From assembly GCF_002211105.1 (NCBI RefSeq), contig NZ_JPUA01000028.1:67442-131441 (forward strand): a stretch of DNA of 64,000 nucleotides, written 5' to 3'. The translations under genes and the position numbers were made by a program. The stretch is from Halomonas campaniensis (GTDB taxonomy: Bacteria; Pseudomonadota; Gammaproteobacteria; Pseudomonadales; Halomonadaceae). A model generated the notes under the pieces. It saw only the letters and a program-made list of their open reading frames with translations. It did no database searches and was not told the origin of the DNA. Below are positions 1-11,183 of the stretch, piece after piece (the stretch's first letter is position 1; the number at the start of each line of letters is the position of its first letter).

Positions 1-362
1 TTGTCGCCGGTCGGCTTGGACGAAGCCGTGCTTGAAGATGTGGCACTTGACGATGAAGAAGGGCTTTGTTGCGCTGCACTCGGTGACGGTGAGGCCGCGC
101 TGCTGGAGGTCGTGGTCTCCGCTGGTTTAGCGGTGGTGCTGCTAGCAGCGGTTGAGCTCGCAGAGCCCTTTCCACGCCGCCGCGACCGACTGTTTTTGGC
201 ACCACTCTGAGCAGGTGTCGTTGAGCTCGGCGGTGTGGTCGGCGTGCTGGGCTCAGTCGCGTCGGTCGTGGAAGCTGCTTTGTCGGTCGCTTTAGTGACG
301 CCTTGGGAGGCATCGGCGGACGTCGGTTGTACATCGTCCTGATCGTTTACTTGTTTGCTCAT
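1..362 (-). CDS. hemX: HemX-like protein, N-terminal part (cut by window edge)
   Basis: An open frame reads leftwards from an ATG at 360-362 to the window edge without a stop. It starts 13 bases after the hemD stop, so it is the third gene of hemC-hemD-hemX. The visible ~120 residues begin MSKQVNDQDDVQPTSADAS and are extremely rich in Ser, Thr, Ala and Pro, with one basic cluster (NSRSRRRGKG). HemX proteins normally have such a variable cytoplasmic tail before a single membrane helix and a periplasmic coiled-coil domain; those parts lie outside the window. The family is often annotated as uroporphyrinogen-III methyltransferase, but its actual role is unsettled. The assignment rests mainly on position. 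Confidence 0.7.
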   Translation of the reverse strand, partial: MSKQVNDQDDVQPTSADASQGVTKATDKAASTTDATEPSTPTTPPSSTTPAQSGAKNSRSRRRGKGSASSTAASSTTAKPAETTTSSSAASPSPSAAQQSPSSSSSATSSSTASSKPTGD

Positions 363-375
363 GTGTCGCTAGCCC

Positions 376-1155
376 TTAGTAAGTTCCTTGATCGACATCG
401 GCACCCTGTGGGTCGCAGGTCTCCAACGCCGCTATCAATGCAGCTGGCGTAGCTCCGGACGCCACCTTGAGGTCACGAAAACCCAGTATGCCAGCCAGTG
501 TAGCCAAACGGCGACTGGAAACGATTAGCGGTTGGTTCAAGGCCGCCTGATTACACCATTTTGCCAGATGTTCCAGCAGTTCGCTGCTGGTGACGATCAA
601 CGCCCGATAATTACCTGAAGAAAGACGCGTTTGCAGAGCAGGTGCAAGGGGGTGATAGGTGCGGCGATACACCGCCACGCGAGTCACCTTTGCCCCCCGC
701 TCGGCAAGCGATTCCGCGAGCAGTGAACGGCCACCCTCGCCGGCCACCAGCAGAATACGCTGGTGCGCTAACCGCTGCAGTGAGGCAAGCGCAAGCAGTG
801 CTTCGCTGGTATCTTCGCCGACACTGGTCGATGGCACATGCACGCGGACACCCAACTGATCATAGAGCGTCGCCGCGGTGGCGCTGCCAACGCTGTAGTA
901 ATCGATACCCATCGGTAGTTGTGGCCAGTAGCGATCCAGCGCTTCGCTTAAACATATCGCCGCAAAGGGGCTGATGACGATTATCTTATGGTACTGATCT
1001 ATATCCAGCCAGATTTGTCGCATATCGGGATTTTCTGGCAAGGCTTCGAGTTGCATCACATTAAGTGATTCAACGCTCTCGCCCCGTTCGCGAAGCGCAG
1101 CAGCGAGCGCTTCACCGCGCTCGCCGGGGCGGCAGATCAATACCGGTTGGCTCAT
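376..1155 (-). CDS. hemD: Uroporphyrinogen-III synthase
   Basis: 259 residues, normal for HemD. The enzyme closes hydroxymethylbilane with inversion of ring D to give uroporphyrinogen III, the branch point to haem, sirohaem and cobalamin. Family features seen are the N-terminal [21 protein letters not shown], the [13 protein letters not shown] segment, [17 protein letters not shown] in mid protein and a C-terminal [13 protein letters not shown]. HemD is poorly conserved in sequence, so these Ser/Thr-rich turns and the gene order carry the call. The start codon overlaps the hemC stop by 4 bases (ATGA), indicating translational coupling. Confidence 0.93.
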   Translation of the reverse strand: MSQPVLICRPGERGEALAAALRERGESVESLNVMQLEALPENPDMRQIWLDIDQYHKIIVISPFAAICLSEALDRYWPQLPMGIDYYSVGSATAATLYDQLGVRVHVPSTSVGEDTSEALLALASLQRLAHQRILLVAGEGGRSLLAESLAERGAKVTRVAVYRRTYHPLAPALQTRLSSGNYRALIVTSSELLEHLAKWCNQAALNQPLIVSSRRLATLAGILGFRDLKVASGATPAALIAALETCDPQGADVDQGTY

Positions 1156-2096
1156 ATGGCGCGGCCGTAAACCTCAGCCAGAATATCGCCGGCGCCCTGA
1201 TCAAGCAGCTCTTCGGCAATCCGGATGCCCAGCGCTTCCGGCTCATGCATCGAACCACGCCCTTCGGCACGTAATACTTCAGTCCCTTCAGGATTGCCGA
1301 CTAAGCCGCGTAGCCAAAGAGTTTCATTGGCGGTGTCCAGTACCGCGTGGCCTGCAATGGGTACCTGGCAGCCGCCCTCTAAACGCGTGTTCATGGCTCT
1401 TTCGGCACGCACGCGTGTCGCGGTATCTGCGTCATCCAGCGGGGCCAGCAAGGCAATCAGTTCAGGATCATGCAGGCGGCACTCAATGCCTAAGGCGCCC
1501 TGGCCGCAGGCGGGTAAGCACACTTCCGGCGGCAGTGCCTGGGCAATCCGCTCATCCAAGCCCAACCGCTTAAGGCCAGAGGTCGCCAGGATGATGGCGT
1601 CGAATTCCCCCGCGTCTAATTTGCCTAGTCGCGTTTGCACGTTGCCGCGCAGATTAAGAATTTGCAGGTCGGGGCGGGCTTCACGCATCTGCAGCCCACG
1701 GCGCAGACTGGCAGTGCCAATCCGTGCCCCTTCGGGAAGCTCATCAATGCTAGAGTAGTGGTTGGATACAAACGCATCGGTAGGGTCGGCGCCCTCTAGA
1801 ATGACCGATAGCCCCAATCCTTCGGGGAAGTGCATGGGGACATCTTTCATTGAGTGGACGGCAATATCGGCGCGGCCATCGAGCATGGCGTCTTCCAACT
1901 CTTTAACGAACAACCCTTTACCGCCAATTTTAGAAAGCGGCGTATCGAGAATTTTGTCGCCCTTGGTAGACAGTGCCACAAGCTCGACCTCAAGGCCGTC
2001 GTGGGCCGCCATTAAGCGGTCGCGAACGTACTCAGCCTGCCACATGGCCAATTGGCTTTTACGCGTGGCAATGCGCAGTTTGGTGATTGATAGCAC
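1152..2096 (-). CDS. hemC: Porphobilinogen deaminase (hydroxymethylbilane synthase)
   Basis: 314 residues. It condenses four porphobilinogen molecules into hydroxymethylbilane in the cytoplasm. Landmarks are [17 protein letters not shown] at the N-terminus, the VHSMKDVPM and GTASLRRG motifs that bind cofactor and substrate, [12 protein letters not shown], and the dipyrromethane-cofactor cysteine at about residue 243 in [12 protein letters not shown]. First gene of the hemC-hemD-hemX operon. It is divergent from the PAS/GGDEF/EAL gene across a 135-bp gap that must carry both promoters; I could not pick a convincing -35/-10 pair there. Confidence 0.97.
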   Translation of the reverse strand: MLSITKLRIATRKSQLAMWQAEYVRDRLMAAHDGLEVELVALSTKGDKILDTPLSKIGGKGLFVKELEDAMLDGRADIAVHSMKDVPMHFPEGLGLSVILEGADPTDAFVSNHYSSIDELPEGARIGTASLRRGLQMREARPDLQILNLRGNVQTRLGKLDAGEFDAIILATSGLKRLGLDERIAQALPPEVCLPACGQGALGIECRLHDPELIALLAPLDDADTATRVRAERAMNTRLEGGCQVPIAGHAVLDTANETLWLRGLVGNPEGTEVLRAEGRGSMHEPEALGIRIAEELLDQGAGDILAEVYGRAI

Positions 2097-2231
2097 GTTA
2101 TTCTCCCTATACCGCAGACACGGCGAGTCAAGCTATGATAAGTGTCATCATAAAGCACCGAACGCCACAGTAAAAATAACGGAACTCATTATGCTCCCGT
2201 CACGTGTTTTATTCGCTCTCTAGGAAACCCT

Positions 2232-5021
2232 ATGTCCTTAGTGTTACCCCACGGCCAGCTTGACCAGTTTTTCCTGCTTTCACGGGATCTGTTCTGCTGT
2301 ATCGACTTTGAAGGCACGCTGTTGCAAGTCAATCCAGCCTTCGAAACGCTGCTGGGGTATTCGTCCGAAAAATTGATCGGGCGTGCCTGTGGCGTCGTTA
2401 TAGACCCCCTTGATCATTCCGTGATCGAGGGGGCGTTACAGCGACTGCATCAAGGCGGAAAAATCGCCCCCTTCGAGGTGCGCGCTGTCTCCGCCACCGG
2501 CAAGAAGCACTGGCTGGAAGTCACTGCTTCATTTGGGGAGGGCGTGATTTACGTGATCGCCCGGGTCATTACGCGGCGTAAGGCAGCCGATGAGCAACTG
2601 CAGCGCAACCAACGGCTGTTTAAAATTGCCGGTGAAACCGCGCTGATTGGTGGTTGGTTTGTCGACATGGTGGACGGCAAGTTTATCTGGTCGGATGAGC
2701 TTAGCCAGATTCACGGTATGCCCACTGGCTTTCAGCCCAGCGTTGAGGAGGCGTTTTCCTTCTATGCACCTGAGTCACGAGAACGCCTGATGGCGGCATT
2801 CAATGCTTGCTGTGAGGACGGCATTAGTTTTGATGATGAGTTTGAGGTGATTACCCGCCAAGGTGAGCATCTTTGGGTGCGGGCCATTGGTAAAGCGGTG
2901 CGTGATGACGAGGGCCGCATTATTCAGGTACAGGGGGCGTCCCAGGATATTACCGAGCAAAAGCAGCTGCGCGAAAACCTTTCCCAGCTTGCGCACCGGC
3001 TCACCATTACGCTGGATAGCATCACCGACAGTTTTTTTACTCTAGACACGGAGTGGCGTTTTACTTACGTGAACAGGGAAGCTGAACGTATTTTGAAGCG
3101 CCGTGAAGGTGAACTGATAGGCCAATATATTTGGCAGACGTTTCCTGACGCCATGGGCAGCAGGTTTCAAAAAGAGTATCAGCGTGCTGCGAGCCAGCAG
3201 GAAGCGGTACATTTTGAAGCGTTCAATCCGCGTCTCAATAGTTGGCTTGAGGTGCACGCATATCCGTCATCCGAAGGGCTTACGGTCTATTTCCGTGATA
3301 TTAACGAGCGTAAAGCGACCGAGCATCAGCTAAAACTGCTTGAGCGTAGCGTTGAGTCAAGTACTAACGGGGTAGTGATTGTCGATGCCCAGCGCAGCGC
3401 CCTGCCTATGGTCTACGTTAACGCTGCCTTCGAGCGCATTACCGGCTACTCGCGCAGCCAGGCGCTGGGACGCAACTGTCGTTTTCTGCAGGGTGAAGAG
3501 ACCGACCCCGCCACTATCAAGCAGCTAAAGTCAGGAATTGCCGAGCAGCGTGAAGTGCACGTGGTGATCCGTAACTATCGGCGCGATGGTACGGTTTTTT
3601 GGAATGATCTGTACATTTCACCCGTTCTCGATGAGAACGGCCAGGTGACCCACTTTATTGGCGTCCAGAACGATATATCGGAGCAGCGCGAATATCAGGC
3701 CCAGCTCGCCCACAACGCCCACCATGATGCGCTGACGGGGCTGCCCAATCGCCTGCTGCTAGGTCAGCGTTTGGAAGAGGGGTGCGTGGTGGCGCGCCGC
3801 TATCAGCGCTACATAGCCGTGCTGTTTATTGACCTGGACGACTTCAAACCGATCAACGATACCCTGGGTCATGAAGTGGGCGACTTTATTTTAGTCGAGG
3901 TCGCCAAGCGGCTGGAAAATGAACTGCGCCCCTGGGACACCGTGGCGCGCTTTGGTAGCGATGAGTTCGTTGTGCTGCTGCCGGATCTGGCCCACCAAGA
4001 TGACGTGATACAAGTGGTCGAACGAGTGCTTCAGGGCCTTTCGCCCCCTTACTGGTACCGCGGCAGTGAGCTGCGCATCACCGCCAGTATCGGCATTGCC
4101 ATCAATGACGGCCGTATGAAAAACCCCCACCAGCTTATCCAGCAGGCGGATTTGGCCATGTATAAAGCCAAACGGCGCGGGCGTAATACCTACCACTGGT
4201 ATACCGAAGACTTGAATCGCAAGGTGAGCGAACGGGTCAGCTTACGCAGCGCGCTACAGCAAGCCATTGAGCAGCAGCAGTTTGAGCTTCATTACCAGCC
4301 GCAGATTCATGCGCCAAGCGGTCGCGTGGTGGGGGTTGAGGCGCTGATCCGCTGGCAGCACCCTGAGCGCGGCAATATTCCGCCCTCTGATTTTATCAGC
4401 CTTGCCGAGGATACTGGTCAGATCATTCCCATCAGCGAGTGGGTGTTGGCTACCGCCTGTCGCGATGCCCATCAGCTCAATAGCCTGGGGTTGGGCGAGA
4501 TCACCATGGCGGTCAATATCTCGCCGATGCAGTTTCAACGTCCCGGGTTCCTCGCCTCCATTGAGCAGGTGCTGGCGAGCAGCGGCCTAACGCCAGCGTT
4601 GTTAGAGTTAGAGCTTACCGAAGGGGTGCTGATGGATAGCGCCGAGCAAGCCATCCAGGCGTTAAAGAACTTGCGAGCGCTGGGAGTTCAGATTGCTTTA
4701 GACGATTTTGGCACCGGCTTCTCAAGCCTAAGCTATTTAAAGCGCCTGCCGATTAACCGCATCAAGATTGACCGCTCCTTTGTGCGTGATGTGATCTTTG
4801 ACCGCCACGATGCCGCCATTATCGATGGCGTGGTCGCCATGGCGGGGAAAATGGGTTTGGAGGTATTGGTCGAAGGCGTAGAGACGGTAGAGCAGTTTGG
4901 CTATCTTCAACAGCGTCACTGTGACTACTATCAGGGCTACTACTTTGCTCGCCCAATGCCTCTCAATGCCTTGTGCGAATTGCTGCACAAACCACCTGCG
5001 GTCATAACGTCATGCTCTTAG
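2232..5021 (+). CDS. PAS-GGDEF-EAL cyclic-di-GMP signalling protein
   Basis: 929 residues with no obvious membrane segment, so probably a cytoplasmic sensor. About four PAS/PAC units fill residues 1-490 (the fourth carries a LOV-like GRNCRFLQG stretch), then GGDEF (about 495-665) and EAL (about 675-920). The cyclase signature is GSDEF (575-579) rather than GGDEF, while the RPWD inhibitory site five residues upstream is intact. The EAL domain looks catalytically complete: EAL at 703, NISPMQF, ELTEG, DDFGTG at 824, KIDRSF, EGVET and [10 protein letters not shown] infer a phosphodiesterase whose GGDEF part is regulatory or weakly active. In Pseudomonas the argH-hemC interval carries algZ/algR instead. 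Confidence 0.93.
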   Translation: MSLVLPHGQLDQFFLLSRDLFCCIDFEGTLLQVNPAFETLLGYSSEKLIGRACGVVIDPLDHSVIEGALQRLHQGGKIAPFEVRAVSATGKKHWLEVTASFGEGVIYVIARVITRRKAADEQLQRNQRLFKIAGETALIGGWFVDMVDGKFIWSDELSQIHGMPTGFQPSVEEAFSFYAPESRERLMAAFNACCEDGISFDDEFEVITRQGEHLWVRAIGKAVRDDEGRIIQVQGASQDITEQKQLRENLSQLAHRLTITLDSITDSFFTLDTEWRFTYVNREAERILKRREGELIGQYIWQTFPDAMGSRFQKEYQRAASQQEAVHFEAFNPRLNSWLEVHAYPSSEGLTVYFRDINERKATEHQLKLLERSVESSTNGVVIVDAQRSALPMVYVNAAFERITGYSRSQALGRNCRFLQGEETDPATIKQLKSGIAEQREVHVVIRNYRRDGTVFWNDLYISPVLDENGQVTHFIGVQNDISEQREYQAQLAHNAHHDALTGLPNRLLLGQRLEEGCVVARRYQRYIAVLFIDLDDFKPINDTLGHEVGDFILVEVAKRLENELRPWDTVARFGSDEFVVLLPDLAHQDDVIQVVERVLQGLSPPYWYRGSELRITASIGIAINDGRMKNPHQLIQQADLAMYKAKRRGRNTYHWYTEDLNRKVSERVSLRSALQQAIEQQQFELHYQPQIHAPSGRVVGVEALIRWQHPERGNIPPSDFISLAEDTGQIIPISEWVLATACRDAHQLNSLGLGEITMAVNISPMQFQRPGFLASIEQVLASSGLTPALLELELTEGVLMDSAEQAIQALKNLRALGVQIALDDFGTGFSSLSYLKRLPINRIKIDRSFVRDVIFDRHDAAIIDGVVAMAGKMGLEVLVEGVETVEQFGYLQQRHCDYYQGYYFARPMPLNALCELLHKPPAVITSCS

Positions 5022-5118
5022 CCTCCGCAGAAATAAAAACGGCGTGCCGCTGACCGGGGCGACTCTGGTACACTTTCTGCTAACGACTCCATTGTTTTGT
5101 CAGCAGGATATATCTTCG

Positions 5119-6522
5119 ATGAGCCAAGCCACGAATCAGTCTTGGGGCGGTCGCTTTAGCGAGCCCACCGATGCCTTTGTTGCACGCTTCACCGCGTCGG
5201 TTAATTTCGACCAGCGTCTGGCCCCCCAGGACATCCAGGGTTCTATTGCCCACGCCACCATGCTTGCTCGGGTAGGCGTGCTTACCGATGATGAGCGCGA
5301 TGCGATTATTAACGGCCTGAACGAGATACAGGGCGAAATCGAGCGCGGCGAATTTAACTGGTCGGTGCCGCTGGAAGATGTGCATATGAACATCGAAGCG
5401 CGGCTGACCGAAAAGATCGGCATTACCGGTAAAAAGCTCCACACCGGGCGTTCACGTAACGATCAGGTGGCCACCGATATCCGCCTGTTTATGCGCGATG
5501 AGATCGACGTTATCGAAGTGGAGCTGAAACGTCTGCGCGAAGGCATGATCGAGCTGGCTGACCGTGAAGCCGAGACCATTATGCCCGGCTTTACCCATCT
5601 GCAAACCGCCCAGCCGGTCACCTTTGGTCATCATATTCTGGCTTGGCAAGAGATGCTGGCTCGCGATCACGAACGCCTGCTGGACTGCCGTAAGCGCGTC
5701 AACATCATGCCGCTGGGTGCCGCGGCGCTCGCTGGCACTACCTATCCCATCGACCGCCACGTCACCGCAGAGCTGTTAGGCTTTGACCGCCCCACGGAGA
5801 ACTCCCTGGACGCCGTCTCGGATCGTGACTTCGCTATTGAATTCACCAGCTTTGCCAGCATCCTATTGATGCACCTGTCGCGCATGAGCGAAGAGCTGGT
5901 GCTGTGGACCAGCGCCCAGTTCAACTTTATCGACCTGCCCGATCGTTTCTGCACCGGCTCATCCATCATGCCGCAGAAGAAAAACCCCGACGTGCCGGAA
6001 CTGGTGCGCGGCAAAACCGGTCGTGTTTATGGCCACCTGATGTCGCTGTTAACGCTGATGAAATCGCAGCCGTTGGCCTACAACAAAGACAATCAGGAAG
6101 ATAAAGAGCCGCTGTTCGATGCCGTGGACACCGTGCGCGACTGCCTGAAAGCCTTCGCCGATATGGTGCCTGCTATTGAGCCCAAAAAAGCCAGCATGTA
6201 TGAAGCAGCACGGCGTGGTTTCTCTACCGCCACGGATTTGGCCGACTATCTGGTGCGCAAAGGCGTGGCCTTCCGCGATGCCCACGAAATTGTCGGCCAG
6301 TCGGTGGCGTATGGCCTGAAAAGCGAAAAAGACCTGTCTGAAATGAGCCTGGAAGAGCTCCAGCAGTTCTCCGCTACCATCGAGCAGGATGTGTTCGAGG
6401 TATTGACTCTGGAAGGCTCGGTCGCCGCCCGTAACCATATTGGTGGCACGGCTCCCAACCAAGTGCGGGCGGCCGCCCAGCGGGCGCGTGAGGCGTTGGC
6501 CGCGCTCAAGGCGGGCGCATGA
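5119..6522 (+). CDS. argH: Argininosuccinate lyase
   Basis: 467 residues from ATG 5119. An upstream in-frame GTG at 5044 would add 25 residues unlike the family, whereas [21 protein letters not shown] is the normal start. The enzyme splits argininosuccinate into arginine and fumarate, the last step of arginine synthesis. Family motifs are [16 protein letters not shown], the TFGHHILAW region containing the catalytic His, and the fumarase/ASL signature [12 protein letters not shown] on the mobile loop. The stop overlaps the start of the small lipoprotein gene lptM (ATGA). Confidence 0.98.
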   Translation: MSQATNQSWGGRFSEPTDAFVARFTASVNFDQRLAPQDIQGSIAHATMLARVGVLTDDERDAIINGLNEIQGEIERGEFNWSVPLEDVHMNIEARLTEKIGITGKKLHTGRSRNDQVATDIRLFMRDEIDVIEVELKRLREGMIELADREAETIMPGFTHLQTAQPVTFGHHILAWQEMLARDHERLLDCRKRVNIMPLGAAALAGTTYPIDRHVTAELLGFDRPTENSLDAVSDRDFAIEFTSFASILLMHLSRMSEELVLWTSAQFNFIDLPDRFCTGSSIMPQKKNPDVPELVRGKTGRVYGHLMSLLTLMKSQPLAYNKDNQEDKEPLFDAVDTVRDCLKAFADMVPAIEPKKASMYEAARRGFSTATDLADYLVRKGVAFRDAHEIVGQSVAYGLKSEKDLSEMSLEELQQFSATIEQDVFEVLTLEGSVAARNHIGGTAPNQVRAAAQRAREALAALKAGA

Positions 6523-6641
6523 AAACGCTGGCAATCATCGCTCTTGCGGCGCTGCTGTTAACCGCAGTTACTGCCTGTGGGCAAAAGGGGCCGCTTTATC
6601 TGCCGGAAGATGCACCCGCCGATGAGCAGCCGTCTGAATAG
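6519..6641 (+). CDS. lptM: LptM-type small lipoprotein (YifL family)
   Basis: 40 residues: a hydrophobic signal ([20 protein letters not shown]) ending in a lipobox with Cys20, followed by [11 protein letters not shown]. The C-G-x-K-G-P-L-Y motif defines the LptM/YifL family, an outer-membrane lipoprotein that binds the LptDE lipopolysaccharide translocon and assists LptD disulfide maturation. It starts in the argH stop codon and lies 27 bases before lysA, its usual neighbour in gammaproteobacteria. The acidic tail (PADEQPSE) is variable in the family. Confidence 0.92.
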   Translation: MKTLAIIALAALLLTAVTACGQKGPLYLPEDAPADEQPSE

Positions 6642-6668
6642 ACAGGCGTAGGAGAAGGGGAGAGCCTC

Positions 6669-7940
6669 ATGGATTATTTTAATTACCGCGATGGCGTGCT
6701 GTACGCCGAAGATGTGCCGCTGTCACGGATTGCCGACGAGTACGGCACGCCCTGCTACGTCTACTCGAAAGCGACCTTTGAGCGCCACTTTCGCGCCTAC
6801 ACGGAAGCGCTGGGCGGCCACCCGCACTTGATTTGTTACGCGGTGAAGGCCAACTCCAATCTGGCCGTGCTGGGCCTGTTGGCCAAACTGGGTGCGGGGT
6901 TCGATATCGTTTCCATCGGCGAGCTTGAGCGGGTGCTGAAGGCGGGGGGCGACCCGGTGAAGGTGGTCTTTTCCGGGGTCGCCAAGCAGCCCCATGAAAT
7001 GGCCCGTGCGCTGGAAGTGGGCATTAAGTGCTTTAACGTTGAGTCGCGCCCTGAGCTCGAGCGCTTGAATCGCGTCGCTGGCGAGCTGGGTAAAGTGGCA
7101 CCGGTCTCGTTGCGGGTTAATCCGGACGTGGATGCGGGTACTCATCCGTATATCTCCACCGGTTTGAAGGATAACAAGTTTGGTATTCCGGTGGATGAAG
7201 CGCTGGCTGTTTATGAGCTGGCCGCAAGCCTGCCCAATGTGCAAGTGAAGGGGCTCGACTGCCACATCGGTTCCCAGCTTACTGAAACGGCGCCGTTTTT
7301 GGATGCCCTTGAACGCTTGTTGGTACTCATGGAGCGGCTGCGCGAGCGAGGCATCGAAATCGAGCACCTCGATTTAGGCGGTGGTTTAGGCGTGCCATAT
7401 CGTGACGAAAAGCCGCCCCAGCCGTTCGATTACGCCAGCCAACTGCTGGCGCGGCTTTCGCGCTGGGAAGGTGGCGAAGCGCTTACGCTGCTGTTCGAGC
7501 CAGGCCGTTCGATAGCCGCCAATGCGGGCGTTATGCTCACTCGGGTGGAGTTCTTAAAGCCCGGAGAGACCAAAAACTTTGCCATTGTCGATGCGGCCAT
7601 GAACGACCTGATTCGTCCGGCGCTGTACCAGGCCTGGCAGGCGATTGTGCCGGTGGATACCCGCCAATCCCGGGAGAGTGCCTTCTACGACGTGGTGGGC
7701 CCCGTTTGCGAAACCGGTGACTTTCTGGGCAAAGAGCGCGAGCTGGCCATTGCCGAAGGTGATCTGCTGGCGGTGCGCTCGGCGGGAGCCTATGGGTTTG
7801 TCATGGCCTCGAACTACAACAGCCGCCCTCGTGCCGCCGAGCTAATGGTCGATGGCGACAACTGCCACGTGGTACGCGCACGGGAAACCGTCGCCAGCCT
7901 GTGGGCGGGCGAAGCGCTGCTGCCCGAAGGGGGGCGCTGA
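6669..7940 (+). CDS. lysA: Diaminopimelate decarboxylase
   Basis: 423 residues. A PLP enzyme that decarboxylates meso-diaminopimelate to L-lysine. It is an alanine-racemase-like barrel followed by a beta domain: the PLP lysine is K60 in CYAVKANSN; phosphate- and substrate-binding segments are [27 protein letters not shown], and [13 protein letters not shown] with the cross-subunit Cys. A good Shine-Dalgarno (GGAGAAGGGGAG) precedes the ATG. The stop shares a base with the dapF start (TGATG), so lysA and dapF are probably coupled, pairing lysine formation with supply of its precursor. Confidence 0.98.
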   Translation: MDYFNYRDGVLYAEDVPLSRIADEYGTPCYVYSKATFERHFRAYTEALGGHPHLICYAVKANSNLAVLGLLAKLGAGFDIVSIGELERVLKAGGDPVKVVFSGVAKQPHEMARALEVGIKCFNVESRPELERLNRVAGELGKVAPVSLRVNPDVDAGTHPYISTGLKDNKFGIPVDEALAVYELAASLPNVQVKGLDCHIGSQLTETAPFLDALERLLVLMERLRERGIEIEHLDLGGGLGVPYRDEKPPQPFDYASQLLARLSRWEGGEALTLLFEPGRSIAANAGVMLTRVEFLKPGETKNFAIVDAAMNDLIRPALYQAWQAIVPVDTRQSRESAFYDVVGPVCETGDFLGKERELAIAEGDLLAVRSAGAYGFVMASNYNSRPRAAELMVDGDNCHVVRARETVASLWAGEALLPEGGR

Positions 7941-8773
7941 TGCTGTTGCACTTCACCAAAATGCATGGCCTGGGCAATGACTTTGTCATGGTGGATCTGG
8001 TCACTCAGCGCGCACGGCTGGACGAAGCTCAAATCCGCGCACTGGCAGACCGTCGTTTCGGTATTGGCTTTGACCAGCTGTTAGTGGTCGAGCCTCCCCG
8101 CGATCCGGAGATGGATTTTCGCTACCGCATTTACAATGCCGATGGCAGTGAAGTGGAGAACTGCGGCAATGGCGCGCGCTGTTTTGCCCGCTTCGTGCGC
8201 GATCAGCGGCTAACCCATAAGCATGAAATTCATGTGGAAACCGCCGGTGGCCCCTTGGTGCTAACCGTTCAGCACGACGGCATGGTGCGGGTGGATATGG
8301 GCCGGCCACGGTTTAGTCCTCTGGCGCTGCCGTTCGATGCCCCTGGGGATCAACCCCTGCATCAGCTCGAAGTGGGGGATGAAACGCTGCAGATTGGCGT
8401 GGTCTCCATGGGCAATCCCCATGCGGTGCTGCAGGTCGATAGCGTGGACGACGCCCCGGTCGAACGCCTTGGGCCACTGGTAGAGGCGCATCCTCGTTTC
8501 CCTAAGCGTGTTAACGTGGGCTTTATGCAGGTACTCTCGCCCAGTGAAATTCGCTTGCGCGTGTATGAGCGCGGCAGCGGTGAAACGCTGGCCTGCGGTA
8601 CCGGTGCCTGCGCCGCAGTGGCCAGCGGCATTCGCCAGGGGCTGCTGAAAAGCCCGGTAAAAGTCCATTTACCCGGTGGAGAACTCAGCATTGAGTGGCC
8701 TGACCCAGAAGGGGCGCTAACGATGGTGGGGCCAGCGACACGCGTCTTTGATGGCCGCGTAGCACTTAATTAA
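7940..8773 (+). CDS. dapF: Diaminopimelate epimerase
   Basis: 277 residues from the ATG overlapping the lysA stop; [16 protein letters not shown] is the conserved beginning. It interconverts LL- and meso-diaminopimelate for lysine and peptidoglycan without a cofactor, using two cysteines as acid/base. Both are present: C75 in [13 protein letters not shown] and C219 in [13 protein letters not shown]. The two-fold pseudo-symmetric family length matches. A longer reading from 7901 would overlap lysA and has no family support. Confidence 0.98.
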   Translation: MLLHFTKMHGLGNDFVMVDLVTQRARLDEAQIRALADRRFGIGFDQLLVVEPPRDPEMDFRYRIYNADGSEVENCGNGARCFARFVRDQRLTHKHEIHVETAGGPLVLTVQHDGMVRVDMGRPRFSPLALPFDAPGDQPLHQLEVGDETLQIGVVSMGNPHAVLQVDSVDDAPVERLGPLVEAHPRFPKRVNVGFMQVLSPSEIRLRVYERGSGETLACGTGACAAVASGIRQGLLKSPVKVHLPGGELSIEWPDPEGALTMVGPATRVFDGRVALN

Positions 8774-8789
8774 TTCGAGGAGAACGGCG

Positions 8790-9503
8790 ATGTCACAAGC
8801 CCCCGAACCCCGCAAAACGCTCGAGCCTGATCAAGTGGCGTTCTGGCTGGCGCGCCATCCCGATTTTTTTGTCGGCCGTGAAGGGTTGCTTCAGCAACTG
8901 CAGGTGCCTCACCCTCATATCGACGGGGCGGTATCGCTGCTAGAGCGCCTGGTGCTGGATCTGCGTAAGCGTGCGGAAACCGCCGAGGGTCGCCTGGAAC
9001 ACCTGCTGGAGACCGCTCGCCATAACGAGTCCCAGTACCGTCGACTGCGGGAAACGTTGATAGCGCTGGTGGAAGCGCCAGACCGCGATGCGCTGGCGCA
9101 AGCGTTGGCCACCCAACTGAGCGAGCGCTTTGAGACCCCCGCCATGGCGCTATGGTGCCCCTCCGCCTTAAGCGATAGTGAACCGACGCCGCCCCAGGCG
9201 CCGCGGCACGTGCTTGATCAGCATGCCAGCGCGCGGCTGTCGGCGCTGCTGGATGGCCGCACCAGCCGCTGCGTAAAACTGAGTGTCAGCGACTGGAAGT
9301 GCCTGTTGCCCCATGTCAAAGCACCCCGCAAAGCGGGCTCCTGTGCGATTTCACGGCTCTCCGCGGGTGACCCCTTGGGCTATTTACTGCTGGCCAGCCC
9401 CAGCCCTGACGCTTACCGCGCCAGTATGGACACGCTGTTCACCGAGTACTTGGGCGATATCGTCGCGCGCTTGCTGGTGCGACTGGGCGACCATGGTGGA
9501 TGA
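8790..9503 (+). CDS. DUF484 family protein (GAF-like)
   Basis: 237 residues. Begins with the family pattern LEPDQVAFWLARHPDFFVGREGLLQQL, followed by HPHIDGAVSLLERLVLDLRKRAE, a coiled-coil linker (about residues 55-85), and a GAF-like C-terminal half ending in LFTEYLGDIVARLL. DUF484 genes regularly sit between dapF and xerC, as here; function is unknown. Its last 11 bases overlap the start of xerC, implying coupled translation. A Shine-Dalgarno (GAGGAGAAC) precedes the ATG. Confidence 0.9.
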   Translation: MSQAPEPRKTLEPDQVAFWLARHPDFFVGREGLLQQLQVPHPHIDGAVSLLERLVLDLRKRAETAEGRLEHLLETARHNESQYRRLRETLIALVEAPDRDALAQALATQLSERFETPAMALWCPSALSDSEPTPPQAPRHVLDQHASARLSALLDGRTSRCVKLSVSDWKCLLPHVKAPRKAGSCAISRLSAGDPLGYLLLASPSPDAYRASMDTLFTEYLGDIVARLLVRLGDHGG

Positions 9504-10440
9504 GACACCCCTGGTTGAAACGCCGATAACCGAGCGCGTTGGGGCCTTTCTGGCAACGCTGGCGTCCCATGCCAGTCCGGCCACTGTCGAGGCGTATCGG
9601 CACGATCTGGCCGCGCTGTGTGCCTTCACCGAACGTCGCGCAGTGACGGATCCAGCGGCGTTAGATACCGCGCTGCTGCGGGCGTTTTTAGGTTCAGAAC
9701 GCAGCAGGGGCTTGGCACCTAGAAGCCTGGCTCGGCGACGGGCGGCACTCTCTCGCTTTGCCGATTACTTGGTCAAGCAGGGCGTACTGGTGGATAACCC
9801 GGTGGGACTACTGCGTACGCCAAAGCAGCCCAGCCACCTGCCGCGCCCAGTGGATGTCGATGCTCTGGCGCGCTTTCTCGATACCCCCCACGACGGCTCG
9901 CCGCTGGGCGTGCGGGATCAAGCCATTCTTGAGCTGTTTTACTCCAGCGGTCTGCGCTTGGCGGAGTTGGCGGCGCTCGATTTGGGCGATTTGCAAAACA
10001 GCCGGGTCAGGGTAATGGGCAAAGGCGGCAAACCCCGCCAGGTGCCGGTAGGGCGCCGCGCCCAGCAGGCGCTGGCCGAATGGCTCGGGTGTCGCTCCGT
10101 GCTGGCACCTATGTCTGAGCAGGCGCTGTTTGTGGGCCAGCGCGGGCAGCGGTTAGGCCACCGCGCCATTCAAAAGCGGTTAGCGCAGCTGTCGGTTGCC
10201 CGTGGCTTGCCCGAACACCTTCATCCCCACCGTTTGCGCCACTCCTTTGCCAGCCACCTGTTGGAATCAAGCCAGGATCTGCGCGCCGTGCAAGAGCTTC
10301 TGGGGCACGCCAATCTGTCGACCACGCAAATTTACACCCGGCTTGACTGGCAGCATCTGGCCACCAGTTACGATGCCGCACACCCCCGGGCCAAGCGAGG
10401 CCCCAACGATCCCACGAATAGCCCCAGGAGCAAGCCATGA
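9493..10440 (+). CDS. xerC: Tyrosine recombinase XerC
   Basis: 315 residues from ATG 9493, inside the end of the DUF484 gene. With XerD it resolves chromosome dimers at dif. It has an N-terminal SAM-like core-binding domain (about 10-95), including TVEAYRHDL and RSLARRRAALSRFADYL, and a C-terminal catalytic domain with all active-site residues: Arg in SGLRLAELAALD, Lys in MGKGGKPRQVPV, HxxR in HPHRLRHSFASH, His in LLGHANLSTTQIY and nucleophile Tyr281. The stop overlaps the yigB start by 4 bases. Confidence 0.97.
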   Translation: MVDETPLVETPITERVGAFLATLASHASPATVEAYRHDLAALCAFTERRAVTDPAALDTALLRAFLGSERSRGLAPRSLARRRAALSRFADYLVKQGVLVDNPVGLLRTPKQPSHLPRPVDVDALARFLDTPHDGSPLGVRDQAILELFYSSGLRLAELAALDLGDLQNSRVRVMGKGGKPRQVPVGRRAQQALAEWLGCRSVLAPMSEQALFVGQRGQRLGHRAIQKRLAQLSVARGLPEHLHPHRLRHSFASHLLESSQDLRAVQELLGHANLSTTQIYTRLDWQHLATSYDAAHPRAKRGPNDPTNSPRSKP

Positions 10441-11162
10441 CGATGCTACAGGCGATTACCTTCGATCTCGACGATACGCTGTGGGATAACCATGGAGTGA
10501 TGGCGCGCACCGAAGAAGGGCACTACCGCTGGCTACTGGAGGCGGTGGATACATGGCGGGCAGCGCGCCAGGAAGCTACCCTGGGGCTATCCTATGAAGA
10601 GGGCGGGCTGGATTATCTTCAGCGTCGTCAACAGTTGGCCAAAGAGGTGCCGGAGCGTCGCGGGGATTTCACCTGGCTGCGTTTGCGTGCTCTGGAGGCC
10701 CAGTTAGAAGAGGCAGGTTTGCACCGTAGCGCTGCGTTGATGTGGGCATCCGCGGCGATGAATGAGTTCCACCGCCTGCGCGTGCAGGTTACGCCTCACC
10801 CGGAAGCGGCCGGTTTGCTGGCTGCCCTGGCGGAACGCTATCAGTTGGCGGCGATCACCAACGGCAATATTCATCTTAAACGTCAGCCGCTGGCAGCCTA
10901 CTTTCCGGTCGCCATTGCCGCGGGCGAGATATTGGCGCCCAAACCTGATCCTACGCCGTTCCTCACCGCACTGTCGCGACTAAACGTGGCCCCCGAGTGC
11001 GCCATGCACGTGGGTGATTCGTGGCTGGAGGATGTGCTGCCCGCCCAGCAGTTGGGCATGCATGCAGTATGGATTTCTCAAACAGAGGATCAACCACTCC
11101 CGCCACGGGTGCATCGCATAGCCCATATTAAACAATTGCCCAGTGTGCTTGAGAAGTTATAA
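10437..11162 (+). CDS. yigB: HAD-family phosphatase, YigB-like
   Basis: 241 residues with the four HAD motifs: DLDDTLWDN near residue 10 (nucleophile and acid Asp), TNGN (motif II), KPDPTPF lysine (motif III) and HVGDSWLEDVLPAQQLGM (motif IV). A helical cap lies at about 20-105. E. coli YigB, also directly downstream of xerC, dephosphorylates 5-amino-6-(5-phosphoribitylamino)uracil in riboflavin synthesis and FMN. Same fold and location make that role likely, but substrate cannot be read from sequence. It converges on engB with 21 bases between stops. Confidence 0.88.
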   Translation: MTMLQAITFDLDDTLWDNHGVMARTEEGHYRWLLEAVDTWRAARQEATLGLSYEEGGLDYLQRRQQLAKEVPERRGDFTWLRLRALEAQLEEAGLHRSAALMWASAAMNEFHRLRVQVTPHPEAAGLLAALAERYQLAAITNGNIHLKRQPLAAYFPVAIAAGEILAPKPDPTPFLTALSRLNVAPECAMHVGDSWLEDVLPAQQLGMHAVWISQTEDQPLPPRVHRIAHIKQLPSVLEKL

Positions 11163-11183
11163 ATCAGCGGAGCGATAGCGACA

